Position numbers and translations under genes: made by a program. The notes below the pieces were generated by a model that had not been told where the DNA came from, made no database searches, and saw only the letters and a program-made list of their open reading frames with translations. This document shows positions 36,950 through 48,280 of a stretch of DNA of 64,000 bases, one piece after another; the stretch's first letter is position 1; every line of letters starts with the position of its first letter. The stretch is from the NCBI GenBank assembly GCA_963932465.1, contig OZ010787.1, positions 14,744,926 through 14,808,925 of the forward strand, written 5' to 3'. This stretch comes from Maratus speciosus. Lineage: Eukaryota; Arthropoda; Arachnida; Araneae; Salticidae.

Positions 36950-37745
36950 GTTGGGCAAATCTGATTAATTTGTAATCTGATTACAATATAATAACACGTA
37001 AGGGATTATAATTTCAGTTACATGTTAATTATAATCTGAATTTGAGAGTCAATTAGCATTGTAATCGTAACCATAAATGCTATGATTATCATTATATAAT
37101 TGCAATTAAAATTGAGAAAATTAAAATTAAAATTATGTATAATTAGAATCTGAATTTGAAATTCAATTAGCATTGCAATCGTAACTATAAATGCTACGAT
37201 TATCGTTACATAATTGTAATTATAATTGAGAAAATTATAATTACGATTACGAGTAATTATAATGTGAATTTGAAATTCTATTAGCATTGTAATCGTAACT
37301 ATAAATGCTATGATTATCATTATATAATTGTAATTATAAATGAGAAACTTATAATTACGTTTATGTGTAATCATGATTTAAATTTGAAATTCCATTAGCT
37401 TTGTAATTGTAACTATAACCATTATCATTATATAATAGTAATTATAATTGAGGGCTTATAATTACAATTACGTGTAATTTCAATGGCAAATTTTTTATTA
37501 AGATATGATTGTAACTGTAATGCAGAAGACTATGATTTTCATTACGGTGCGGTAATACTGTAACTGTAAAATTTTAGTTACAATTACGTGTAATGTGACT
37601 GGTAAATTTAGATTATTGATTCTATTTCAAATGTACTTGAGATGATTATAATTATCATTACTTTGTTGTAATGGTAACTAAGAAATTTTAGTTACAATTA
37701 CGTGTAATGGAAACAGTAAATTTTCTAATTAGATATTATTCCAAC
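36950..37745. repeat. degenerate tandem repeat, about 120 bp, GTAATTATAATTA-rich
   Basis: At least four units carry TGTAATCGTAACTATAAATGCTATGATTATCATTATATAATTG-like text, starting after GGCAAATCTGATTAATTTG. Later units are more diverged. A similar block in the opposite orientation is at 50020-50865. Confidence 0.7.
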
Positions 37746-37758
37746 GGTACTTATTTAT

Positions 37759-38717
37759 CTACTAAAAAACAACTTTTCAAAAGTAAAAAAAAAAGCCAAG
37801 CAAAAAAAAAAGAAAAGAAAAAATTGGAAAGTTGTAGCTAAAAAGTAGTGTGATATCAAATTTCCAAGCTTATATTATGGTACTTATTTAACATTTTTTA
37901 TTAAAAATTTACCATATGTAAGTCGAGTACCTAAGTATGCGTTGATAGAAAGCCTTTTCTCCTTTACTAAATACATCATAACGTGTTTCTGAAAATTAAT
38001 TTTTTTTTAAATTATGCATTATGGGCTTGGCGGCCATCTTTCCATATTTTACACAAATTTCTAAGCGCACAAGTACATTGTTAAGATCGGAAATTCGAAA
38101 TTGTTGCTAAAGCAAACATTTTATGCTTTTAATTTATGGAAATGAGTGCCTAGAAATTTGTGTCTTAAAATAAAGTTGAAGTAGCTTCAGGTTTCATCAT
38201 ATGATTCTCTCTTTTCGGAGGGGGTTAATTAATTAGTTAAAGCCGTAAAAATCAATTTTTTTTTTTTTTTTTCAAAATAAAAGACTTTCTTAATTTATCT
38301 GTCTGTAGCCAAAACTAGAAGTTCAAAATTCTTAATAATGCAAACATATTACGAGCTTGTCTGCTTAGAAATTTGTGTAAAATATGGAAAGATAGCCGCC
38401 AAGCCCATCATGCATAATTAAAAAAAAATTAATTTTCAGAAGCACGTCATGATGTATTTAGTAAAGGAGAAAAGGCTTTCTATCAACGCATACTTAGGTA
38501 CTCGACTTACATATGGTAATTTTTTAATAAAAAATGTTAAATAACTACCATAATATAAGCTTGGAAATTTGATATCACACTACCTTTTAGCCACAACTTT
38601 CCAATTTTTTCTTTTCTTTTCTTTTTCTTTTTCTTTTTTTTTTTTTTTTTTTTTTTGCTTGGCTTTTTTTTTTTTTTTTTTACTTTTGAAAAGTTGTTTT
38701 TTAGTAGATATCAGTTC
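37759..38717. mobile_element. 0.96-kb palindromic foldback element
   Basis: The arms begin ATCTACTAAAAAACAACTTT and match in mirror image around a centre near 38235, including the TACCTAAGTATGCGTTGATAG and GGCTTGGCGGC blocks. The right arm has an expanded T-run (38620-38690). No gene. No clear duplication at the flanks. Confidence 0.75.
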
Positions 38718-38742
38718 TTTTTTTTTTTTTAAACAGATTATA

Positions 38743-41102
38743 CAGGGTGTCCGGTCTCAACGGTGTCCAATGGCTAATTCCTAAACCGTTAGTCATAGAC
38801 GTATAGTTCCAATTACAAAAATGTTTTAAATCAGGTAAAGAAATATTTTAAAAGCGATTTGGGTCAATAAAAACATTTCTTAAAAAATTACGAAATTTAA
38901 ATTTTTATACGGTCCGCCGGTCCTATAAGTTATATTTATATATTTAGTGAAATTTTCCTTTTACACTAACAAGTAATACAAAAAAAGTCCCGTTATTCTA
39001 CGATTAAAATTGACCGAGTAATAGCTGTTTAAAGTTGGAGCATATTTTTTGCTGCAAATTGGGGGTCATTCACAAATTTAGTCGAAATATAATTTCGTCA
39101 GATATAAAAAATATTTGGGAGTAAAATTAACATTGCAATATAAATTTGAAATCTTTAATCATTCTGGCATATTAATGGAAAATATACAATATGTAATAAA
39201 CATTGAAGAAGAAAGAAAAAACAGAATTTTTGTTAAATGAAATGATTCTAAATTAACAGCCTCAATTCTTTACAAAATGATACGTATTTTAAAATATCAT
39301 TAGATTGCGCAAGCCTGCAAAAGTTGGGTTATGTCATGTTTTTTAGCTTTTGATAATTGATTCTTATATATTCTGTACCGCTGAATCCGAAATTGACCTT
39401 CATTTTTAACTATCATATCAGGATTTTTCGCAAATTGCAAATTTCAAAGTTAAGAAGTTCATTGTTAAAATTGAATTTCCTCCCCCATCTCATCGGACCA
39501 CTCAGCTGTTTAGCTGTAAGAATCCCAGGATAAGCAAAAATATCGAATAAATTTTTTAATCAAATAAAATAAAATAAAATAAAAAATGTTTTACGTACGT
39601 TTTATAGTATGAAATTTTCGCTATATTTTAACTTACACATTTGCGATTTGCAAAAAAATTTTAACTTGATGGTTAAAAATGGTCATTTTCAGATTCATTG
39701 CTAAAAAGTGCGTAAAAATCAATTATCAAAAGTTAAGAGGCTACTTCAGTCAAAGGAAAAGACCGGTTCGCTAATGCTAATCCTATGGAAGAAATTTATA
39801 AAGATATCTCGGTCGCATTTCAACATTTTTAAATGATTCCTTTTGCATTAAATAGTTGAGATTGATCTGCACAAAGGCCGTTTCTTACTTTTTCGATTTT
39901 GTTTACAGGTATTTCTTATGAGAACATTTTCATTTTCGAAACCGGTTTCGAAAGTAAAAGCATCCTCAAAAAAAATATCTGCAGTCAATATCGAAAAAGT
40001 AAAAAACGGCCTGCATACAGATCGATCTCAACTATTCAATGCAAAAGGAATCATTTAAAAATGTTGAAATGCGACCGAGATATCTTTATAAATTTCTTCC
40101 ATAGGATTAGCATTAGCGAATGTGCCTTTTCATTTGACTGAAGTAGCCTCTTAAAAAACACAACCATCTTTATAGTATTCGATTTTTGTTATTCTTTAAA
40201 TTTGAAAATTTATGATTTGCGAAATATCCTGACATGATGGTTAAAAAATAAAGTAATTTTCGGATTCAGTGCTAAAAAATACATAAAAGTTTAAAAACCC
40301 AACAATCGCAGTCTTGTATTATCTAATCTAAAACTTTTTCTTAAACTCCTTGGCAGAAATCTATCCGAAATATTTTCGTTATCCTGTAAAATATCCGTTA
40401 TCCTGTATAAATGGTAACCACCGAAAATCTTAATAATATTAGATTGTTATCAGATTTGCGCCAGTATGTAAAATGCAATCTCAATCGGATATTTAAAAGT
40501 GGGTTAAAGTTCGAGTACAAATTTTGAACTGGAAAAACATACATACGATTGCTGAAATAACATAAAAACTTATAAAAAACATAATTTTTGTTAAAAGAAA
40601 TCACAAGAGAAACAGTCTCAAATCCTGACAAAATAAAACATATGTTATTTTAGCCAATTTGAGACTTAATCATAATACTTGTAGGATTTTTTTTCAAAGC
40701 ACAGATACACATGAAGTAAGGTCTTCGAATACTTTAAACACTTGGTTGGTATATGATCCCTCAAAGCCAAGCCGAACTCATTTGTTTTCAGAGTAGAAAA
40801 GTGGCATAAGTCATGCATTTTTAAAATTTCATAACTCGCTCAATTTTAGCGTTATATGAATGGGACATTTTTTGTCTTACTTGTCAGTGTAATAGGAAAA
40901 AATTACTAAATATAACTTATAGGACCGGGGGACCGTATAAAAATTTAAATTTCGTAATTTTTTAAGAAATGTTTTTATTGACCCAAATCGCTCTTAAAAT
41001 GTTTCTTTACCTGATTTAAAACATTTTTGCAATTGGAACTATATGTCTATGACTAACGGTTTAGGAATTAGCCATTGGACACCGTTGAGACCGGACACCC
41101 TG
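38743..41102. mobile_element. 2.36-kb foldback element with TA flanks
   Basis: Ends CAGGGTGTCCGGTCTCAACG and its complement at 41102, flanked by TA. The arms (about 1 kb each) are recognisably inverted but more diverged than those of the giant palindrome, for instance around TATAACTTATAGGACC and GCTGAATCCGAAA. A second hairpin element is inserted near the centre. No transposase. TA flanks point to a Tc1/mariner-like mechanism. Confidence 0.8.
39737..40150. mobile_element. 414-bp hairpin element flanked by TTAA, nested
   Basis: GAGGCTACTTCAGTCAAAGG and the complementary right end are flanked by TTAA at 39733-39736 and 40151-40154. The arms, about 180 bp, are nearly perfect (GGTCGCATTTCAACATTTTT mirrored), around a loop near 39905-39955. 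The GAGGCT start resembles the 36334 element (GGAGGCT), suggesting one superfamily. Confidence 0.8.
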
Positions 41103-41106
41103 TATA

Positions 41107-42228
41107 TAATTGAAATAATTCTACTCGCTAAAATTAGTCCTTGTATAGCCTTTATAAGCAGGGAACAAACACAATAGTATACATTTTGTTTACCTATCAC
41201 TCGTTTTTTTAGAGTAATTAATAATTTAAAAGTAACGAAAGTCAATTTCTTCTTTCAAAGTATCAGTCTTTCTCAGTTTATATCGCCTTAAAATTTTCTA
41301 TGATGGATGAAAATTTAGTAAAAATCAAATAGAGTCAAAATAAAATATATATTTACAGTTAGTCTGTCAGTTAATTGTTTGTTCTAACTTTTTTTTGCTG
41401 ACGGTTTTGCAAAATAAATTTACCTTTACAAATACCTACGGATAATCCGAGAATGAAGCCCCGCAGGCATCTAAAGAATCGAAGATCTTTCTAAAGAAGT
41501 AAATCTAGCAATTCTAGACATGATGATGAAACATTTTTGATAAAAAAAATCTAAAAATTTAAAGATATAAACTGTACATATAACTTCATCTTCATTTAGA
41601 TCGTGTTATAGAGAAGAAAGAATAAATATGTAATTTTACTCAAGTCTGTTTATCCATACCTATTTGCATAAATGTGAGAATATAATTTCGTATAAAAATT
41701 CCCGTAAATTGATTATCTTTAATAGTCTATTATTAAAGCCGCATAAACATTAGAATTAAATTTTTTCCAGTTAAAAATTGCCTGAAATCTATAGTCTTAT
41801 CGCTCGTCAAATTTGTTATATGTTTTTTTTAATACCCAGACACATTTTCTAAACTCTGACAAAAGATCACAGAAATACTGAAATTATGCAAATACTTATA
41901 TCTTTCTATCGTATTTCTTTTTTGAGGGGGGGGGGGGGGTGAGGGGTGAGGAAGGGCGCTTAAGAACTTCGCTTTGTTCTTAGAATTCTGAATTAATCAT
42001 TGAAAAGATCTACCTACATAAGTCTTGTTGCAGAATTTTCATTAGCTAAGAGTTGCATCAAATTATACATCATGTGAATATATTAAATTACTTTTGTAAT
42101 ATACTAGATGGGAGCCATTGATATTTTCAGAGCATTTGCCTACATTTTAAACTTAAGTCATTTACAACTATTCATTAATTTTCTATACGAATTAAAGAAG
42201 TCGTTGTTTCCATGGCAACTGCACCTTT
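41107..42228. other. intergenic DNA, nothing recognised
   Basis: AT-rich with one G-run of 14 near 41926-41939. No gene or repeat end recognised. Confidence 0.5.
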
Positions 42229-42239
42229 CACTATTGCTT

Positions 42240-42371
42240 GTTTGTTTGTTTGTTTTATTGAACACATATATATCAGATCACGTGGGGATCACGGCGGGAT
42301 TCGAACCCGCCCCCACCTACGTTCTCAAGCGATTAGCGGCGTGGTGTCTTATCCACTCAGCCACGGTGGGC
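42240..42371 (-). repeat. tRNA-derived SINE with (CAAA)n tail
   Basis: On the minus strand the head has box A TGGCTGAGTGG (complement of 42353-42363) and box B GGTTCGAATCC (complement of 42297-42307), and ends in a CAAA repeat tail (42240-42255). An 11-bp duplication CACTATTGCTT flanks it at 42229-42239 and 42372-42382. The sequence differs from the SINE at 16123, so it is a second family. Confidence 0.85.
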
Positions 42372-42635
42372 CACTATTGCTTTCTCTAATACCCAGATAC
42401 TCAAATTTAACCAGCTGCGCTTAGAATCCTGCTCATAACAGGGTACATTTATATGTAAGAGTGGTGACACATATGCACAAGTCGTGTACTCATATTCAAA
42501 TTTTTGTCCAAAGTACAGTAACTCAGTTTTCAGTAATAGACGTGGAAGATTTCGACTAAACTAACAAGAAAAGTTTAAAAACATTGGCTTTCTGATTTGA
42601 TTTTATTCAAAATCGTCTTAACCAACCAAAGTTAA

Positions 42636-42815
42636 TTTCCGGGATCCATATAAATTTTTCTCTGTTAGTAAAATTAGATTGACCAATCAGTAGCCTCCAT
42701 CCTTGCAGGCTTTTCGGTGTTTACTGCAAACATAAAAAAGTTTTCAAAAATACAGGCTTCTGATTGATCAATCTCATCTCGCTAATAGCGTAAAATCTAT
42801 CTTGATCCCGGCCTA
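42636..42815. mobile_element. MITE, TCCGGGATCC family, copy 1
   Basis: Left TTCCGGGATCC and right TTGATCCCGGCCTA are inverted, with inner TGACCAATCAG / CTGATTGATCA. Relatives lie at 44614-44726, 47241-47399 and in part at 47463-47527, so it is a local multi-copy family. Confidence 0.7.
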
Positions 42816-42848
42816 TTTAACGTCATTTAAATATTCGAGAAAGCCTTG

Positions 42849-42993
42849 ACAAGTCAGGAAAATATCACACAAAGTAGGCAAAACAAAGAAGAAAAATCAT
42901 TCATTGGCTCGTTCATATCCACGAGCCAATGAATGATTTTGTTCCTTTGCTTTGCCTGCTTTGTGTGATGTTTTCGTGACGCGTGTCAAGACT
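42849..42993. mobile_element. hairpin with 65-bp arms
   Basis: CTTGACAAGTCAGGAAAATATC ... AATCATTCATTGGCTCG is followed after a 10-bp loop by its reverse complement ending GTGTCAAG. Strong snap-back structure without a gene. Confidence 0.7.
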
Positions 42994-43285
42994 GTCTCAA
43001 ATATCTAGGGGGCGTTGGTTTATTTCACCAGCATGAAGCTATGAAAGGACAGGAGCAGACATGTCAATCTTCCCGTGTGAAAAACTACATATAAAAAAAA
43101 CGAGTTCTTTCCCCCTCTTCTGCCCTTTTCTCTCTTGATTTTGACCGATAGCAGCCCATTTAGCAGTCTCCAGTGCAAGATGCCGCTATATATGGCGGAC
43201 GCAAGGGTGAGGGTGTTAGCGTGACCAATGACATAATAGGCCAGTTCATGACGTTTAAAAGTCACACGGAGTTGGATCGTCTTTA

Positions 43286-43658
43286 CATACATACATACAC
43301 AATGGTGCTACAATCCATGTAGGATTTTGACCTCCCTCAATATACTTCTCCAGACCTTCCGATCTCTGGCCTTTACTTTATAATTTATAATTTGATTTTC
43401 TGCAAGATCTTTATCTATCTCTTTTATCCAACTCTTCCTGGGTCTACCAATACTTCTTTTCCCAATTAAATTACCACTATAAATCTTCTTCGTGCTTCGC
43501 TTATCCCTCATTCTGATTAGATGGCCTAACCATTGCAATCTTCTTATTTTTATAGTATTTATTATATCTTTTTCATTATATAACAGTTCTAACTCCATAT
43601 TTGTCCTTATACGCCATGTATTGTTTTCTTTAATAGGTCCAAAAATTTGCCTTAAGGG
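43286..43658 (-). pseudogene. 5'-truncated LINE, C-terminal end of reverse transcriptase ORF
   Basis: The minus-strand frame runs from about 43670 to 43308 and includes IKIRRLQWLGHLIRM and IGRPRKSWIKEID. These are typical of the very C-terminal, post-RT part of arthropod endonuclease-reverse transcriptase LINEs, with the usual HxxxW-like linker end. A (GTAT)n tail ends the element. GGATCGTCTTTACA (43272-43285) and GGATCATCTTTACA (43659-43672) are its target duplication with one mismatch. Only about 370 bp were inserted, so it was dead on arrival. Confidence 0.88.
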
Positions 43659-43837
43659 ATCATCTTTACACGATGATTAGTACAAAGCGGTGCGCCGATT
43701 TTTTTTGTGTCCTTTGCCGTGTATAGATAATCAACTCCGTGTGACGTGATGAGCTGGCCACACTTTAGGATCAGCTTCAAATGACGTCATCTATATCTAC
43801 TTCGAGGCAAACGAAAAAGGACAGGCTACCGCGGTAC

Positions 43838-43940
43838 TACAGCGTCTAGAATATATTGTGTGGAAATCCAATCAGTCGATCACAGCGATATCTGCAGGAT
43901 ATTTCCCAAAACCCCAAGACAATTTGGTCTAGACGCTGTA
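43838..43940. mobile_element. short MITE, TACAGCGTCTAGA family
   Basis: TACAGCGTCTAGA and TCTAGACGCTGTA form the ends of a 103-bp unit with an inner GCGATATCTGCAGGATAT. Longer and partial relatives are at 44027-44161, about 44162-44345, about 44346-44610 and 45750-46062. Confidence 0.7.
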
Positions 43941-44026
43941 ACTTTTTTTTTTTAACGTTTTATTAACTTACATTTGACCTGTGTGCTTGGCGTCAAACCC
44001 GCTGTAATAATACGATGTTTACTTTG

Positions 44027-44613
44027 AAATTTGAAAATATATAGCAGATGTCGCTGCGATCATCTCCCTGGATTTCAGCATCAGTGCACATTTAAGGGAT
44101 ACACTTTTTAGCGGTTCTTGGATAGCACATTTCCACATTATGTATTCTAGACGCTGTAGCGGTGCATTACACATGTCTCTTTCTTCTTTAAAGAATATCC
44201 TGCAGATGTCGATGCAAATGACTGTTTGGAATTCGACATCGTTGTACATTTAAGGGATTCAATACTCCCGCGCTTTTTTAAGTATTGCTGAAATAGTCGA
44301 TTTCTACAACATATAAGCTAGGCGCTATAACGGAGCTATAGTTTCTAGAAGATATAGTTTAAAAATCGGCTTATTAAAAAAGTGCTAAAAAATTGTATCC
44401 CATAAATGTTGAACGAGGCTGAACGACGAATGTCGATTACAGCGACATGTGGTAATTCCAACATAACTATTTCAAAAGAAAACGTTTCGCTCAGAGAAGA
44501 TCTAGAAAATGTTGCTCCTATCGACATTTGTCTTTCAGTATTTTTCAATATTTATGGGATTCAATTTTTAGCACTTTTTAAAGCATTACTGGAATAGCCG
44601 GTTTCCACACTAT
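44027..44613. repeat. three adjacent partial MITEs of the same family
   Basis: Blocks sharing GCAGATGTCG(C/A)TGC, TTTAAGGGAT(A/T)C and TTTTTTAAG(T)ATT appear three times head to tail or inverted. The ends read TTCTAGACGCTGTA near 44149 and CTAGGCGCTATA near 44320. They look like overlapping fragments, not complete copies. Confidence 0.55.
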
Positions 44614-44726
44614 GACCGTGATCTAGGTAGATTTTTCTCTGTTATCGTAACGAGATTGACCAATCAGAAGCCAGAATTTTTGCTAACTTTTCACTGTTTG
44701 CAAAATTGTACCTGGATCCCGGCCTA
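44614..44726. mobile_element. MITE, TCCGGGATCC family, copy 2
   Basis: Contains TTTTTCTCTGTTATCG, GAGATTGACCAATCAGAAGCC and ends CTGGATCCCGGCCTA, matching copies 1 and 3. Confidence 0.65.
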
Positions 44727-45340
44727 TATTTCTAGACACTATAACTGAGGTCAGGAATAGTACAGAAAGCAAACTCTGTATTTTGATACATTAAGGCCGG
44801 GATCTAATTAGGAACAAGTGTGTCTCTATAGACCCTTTGCATTGACGTCACGTTGCTATTAGCAACTACTGATACTATAGCTTCTGGAGCACACACGTGG
44901 AGCACAGAACTCCCCGTTTGCCGTTAAAAGCACGTGTTATCTTTCTCTTTAATTTAGAGCTTCCTTAATTTTATTATTATAGTGCAAATAAGAATAAAAA
45001 ATCAAATGGAGAGTACCATATTCGCCTTATATTTGGGCACCATACGAAGCGATTCCAGACATATGACGTCATGTGCAACCCGTCTATAACGAAGTAGCGA
45101 CATACGGCCAATAAATGTTTATTGGTAAAAGTGATAAAAACAAATCGTTAAAGTTCTTTGGGAGCATGCCATTATCGTCAGGTTAATGCATGATGAATTA
45201 TTTCCCTAGTCTAATAGAGATCGTCCATGCGCGTATCTTCTAATGGAGGATATTCCAAATATGGGTTCGAGGTTGAAAAAGTCACGTGGTACCGTTAATT
45301 TATCCAAAGAATTTCTAACTGATAAGAAGGGAAACAGGAA
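44727..45340. other. intergenic DNA, nothing recognised
   Basis: No exon or complete repeat recognised. A short TAAGGCCGGGATC at about 44792 may be a broken end of the GGGATCC MITE family. Confidence 0.45.
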
Positions 45341-45344
45341 ACTA

Positions 45345-45504
45345 CACTGTTAAAAATATCGTGAAAAATTACCTCGGTTCTTACAGGTTCTCTATTTTCT
45401 GACCAATGAGAACGCTACATAAACGCCTATGAAGCGTTCTCATTGGTCAGAATACAGATAGCCTTTAAAAACAGAGGTAATTTTTCACGATATTTTTAAC
45501 AGTG
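45345..45504. mobile_element. 160-bp TA-type MITE
   Basis: Ends CACTGTTAAAAATATCGTGA and its complement, flanked by TA at 45343-45344 and 45505-45506. Inner arms include GACCAATGAGAACGCT / AGCGTTCTCATTGGTC. It shares CACTGTTAAAAAT with the MITE at 28453, but the interior differs. Confidence 0.9.
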
Positions 45505-45749
45505 TACTACTGCTCTCTCCCATGAACTGTTTCATTGGCTAACGGGGATTTACATTACGTAGACGGAGCCTTCCCTTCTTTACGCTAGACGTTCTTGCCT
45601 TGACCATGTGATCATAACGTAGATTGAATATCCTCTATTCAAGAAAGCGGATTGCCGTACTTTCGATAAAAACTTGAAATGAGCATGCCTCCTGTGCATA
45701 TATCACCACTCTTATGTATAAAGGCTCTCTGTTATGGTGCTGTTTCTGA

Positions 45750-46062
45750 TACAGCGCCTAGAATACCTAGTGTGGAAATTTGCTATCCAAACAGTTCTAA
45801 AAATTTGTATCCCTTAAATGTGCGACGATACTGCTAAAATTTCAAGTGTAGATCGCAGCGACATCTGCGGGATTTTCGTATTACTATTATTACATTGTAT
45901 AGACTAGCAATTTCTTGCAGTTGTAGAAAATATCCTGCAGATGTCGCAGCGATCTGCATATTACAGCAGTATCATTGCACATTTAAGGGATACAATATTT
46001 TAGCGCTTTTTTAAGTATTACAGGGTTTGCCGATTTCAACACTATATATTCTAGGCGCTATA
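45750..46062. mobile_element. MITE, TACAGCGCCTAGAAT family, long copy
   Basis: Left TACAGCGCCTAGAAT and right ATTCTAGGCGCTATA. The arms mirror one another over about 130 bp, with GCAGCGACATCTGC / GCAGATGTCGCAGC and GTATCCCTTAAATGTGC / GCACATTTAAGGGATAC. It is the most complete member of this family in the window. Confidence 0.75.
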
Positions 46063-46275
46063 GTTTCTGAGCACTGTTGGTTAAATTTCGATATTTGTGT
46101 TTTAGAGTGAGCAATAGAGAAAAGTACTAAAACTATTGAAACAACAACTTCTTTAATATTGAAATGTATAGCAAAGGAGTTCAGAATCAATGCCTTAAAT
46201 AGTTTCGAATATGCACTGTTGTTATGACATCAATACCCTTCCTGGATGTGGAAATGCAAAATTGTGTTCAACATA

Positions 46276-47235
46276 GAGCGCGTTCATGGTCCGCACTCTG
46301 GGTTCCCCAGGTTTCCCCGTGGGGAACCCGAGGCGTTCAGAGCCGGCATCACGTGACTTTTTCGAGTTTCCTGCAGCGTTCAGAGCCGGAGATTACCCAG
46401 AATCCGGGGAACCCACATTACCTGAAAAATTTTGTTGGGTAAAGTGATCACGTGGTTGGGAAATCTGATTTGTTTACCATTTTATAGCTTAACTGTGACT
46501 GTTAATCGGAATCACTGTTTTGTTCAGTTTTATCGCACATTGTTTCTGTTTTTTCATATTACAATAATAATAATTTGACATATAATTTTAACACATAATA
46601 ATTTGAACGTACCATGTTTTTCATCGAATGAATGAATCTCCGATTCAGGTTAAAATGGCTAGCAAAACCTGTGATACTTATTTGGTGCGATAGCATTGGG
46701 AATTAAAACGGCCTATAGAGGCGCTGCTCGCAGCCTTCGGTACGGGAAAATTGTCCCTTTAATTTTCCTGTAACTAATGCTAAAGTGCCATTGAAATAAC
46801 TCTTTATTGTAAATGCATTTGAAAGTCTTAGATATTCAAATTCGGATAAATTTTACTTTGTCATACAAGACAGAACACAAAAGTCACAGGAAATCTGAAA
46901 TTGTGCAAAAGAATAATCATTCTGAACAAATTTAAAATATATGTAATGCAATGCGCTTGCACGCGACTATCCTGAATCGAGAGTAATATCTTTTCTCCAC
47001 CAGATGGCGTATTCGCGCGCTTGAATCACCAATTCCATATAAAAATTAACTTTTGGAACAGTTTCCCTTCTAAAAAAAGTGAGCTGCCGCCATGTTTGTA
47101 AATGTAAATAAAAAAATCCCACAACTTTACCCGAAAGCGTTCAGAGCCGTTTTTACCCAAACTTACACCGAGAAACCAGTATGACGTCATTCCCCAATTT
47201 TCCGAGTTACCCGGTTTCGGTCTCTGAACGCGCTC
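46276..47235. mobile_element. 960-bp element, GAGCGCGTTC ends, ATA flanks
   Basis: GAGCGCGTTC at 46276 and GAACGCGCTC ending at 47235 are inverted. GCGTTCAGAGCCG recurs inside at about 46333, 46375 and 47138. ATA occurs directly outside both ends (46273-46275 and 47236-47238), consistent with a 3-bp duplication as in PIF/Harbinger types. No transposase. Confidence 0.65.
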
Positions 47236-47240
47236 ATAAT

Positions 47241-47399
47241 TGGCCGCAGTCTAGATAGATTTTTCGCTGTTAGCGAAACGAGATTCATCAATCAGAAGCT
47301 TGCACTTTTGCGAACTTTTCGGTGTTTGCAGCAATGCAGGCTATTGATCGGTGAATCTCGTTTCGCTAACAGCGAAAAATCCATCTGGATCCCAGCCTA
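47241..47399. mobile_element. MITE, TCCGGGATCC family, copy 3
   Basis: TTTTTCGCTGTTAGCGAAACG and the mirrored CGTTTCGCTAACAGCGAAAAA form near-perfect arms, ending TCTGGATCCCAGCCTA. Best-preserved copy in the window. A partial relative begins ATAGGCCGGGATCC at 47462. Confidence 0.75.
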
Positions 47400-47529
47400 G
47401 ATTTCTGTAAACATTGCACTTCATCCATGGCACTAAGAAAATGACTCAAAACTTTTATGACATAGGCCGGGATCCAGAAACAGCAAAAATTCTCAAACAT
47501 TCTGGCTTCTGATTGGTCAAACTCATAGT

Positions 47530-48280
47530 TTTCTTCGATGAAATCAATGCAAAAGGATAATATAAAAGAATTTTAAAAGACTTCTAAAATGGTTTGGCGG
47601 GTTTATCGCTGTTTGGCATAATTTATAAACTTTAGAATTAATTAACAGTTTTTCGCTAATTAAGAATAGAAAATTTGTATTTTTAAAGCTGAATTTTACA
47701 AAAGCACGTAGATTGAGTAAATATCTGTCCAAAAATGCAATCCTTACATTTTTATGTCCATTATTTAAGTCTCTACCTCGATTGAAGCATAAATTGTGAC
47801 GAAGAAAATAAATCGGTCATTTTCAGTATCTCGACGTTTTTTTAAAAAATCTATATCTCTGTTTATAATTAATTTATGAGGATGCATTTGATCTCAAATT
47901 GAAGATCTTTTCCATTAGGTCCTTCTGGTTTTGGTTTTATTTTTCTGCGATGATTGGTTCTTTTGATATGGGAAATTTTACGCTGGCATGTTTGGTTGAT
48001 TTAACATGGAGAAGTTGTCATCACAATAATAAGCAGCTACGGTGTCTTGCGTTTTATTCTTGGCGTTTGTTTGTTTGGCGAGGTTAGCATTTTTTTTTCA
48101 GCTTGGCTTGGCAGAACGACCGTCCTGCTTGATGTTTATATTCTTTTGTTGAGAATTAAGAAATTTGAGTTACAATGACATTATAATGAGGATGACATTT
48201 GATGTTATACATTATATTTAGTATTTTAACGATAGCGGAGAATTTTCAAACTTTGATAATCTACCAATTTTTTACTCAAG
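47530..48280. other. intergenic DNA, nothing recognised
   Basis: AT-rich sequence with no exon, RNA gene or repeat ends that I can support. Confidence 0.45.

Noticed and set aside
37018..37374. 118-residue minus-strand frame rich in I, N, Y and T
   Set aside because: It translates a tandem AT-rich repeat; the apparent repeats in the peptide are a by-product.
38569..38784. Phe-rich open frame
   Set aside because: Translation of a poly-T tract in the arm of a foldback element.
42108..42424. Open frames containing ITAGFEPAPTY or GGIRTRPHL
   Set aside because: These are classic false proteins from tRNA-derived SINEs; the box A and B motifs and 11-bp duplication explain the sequence.
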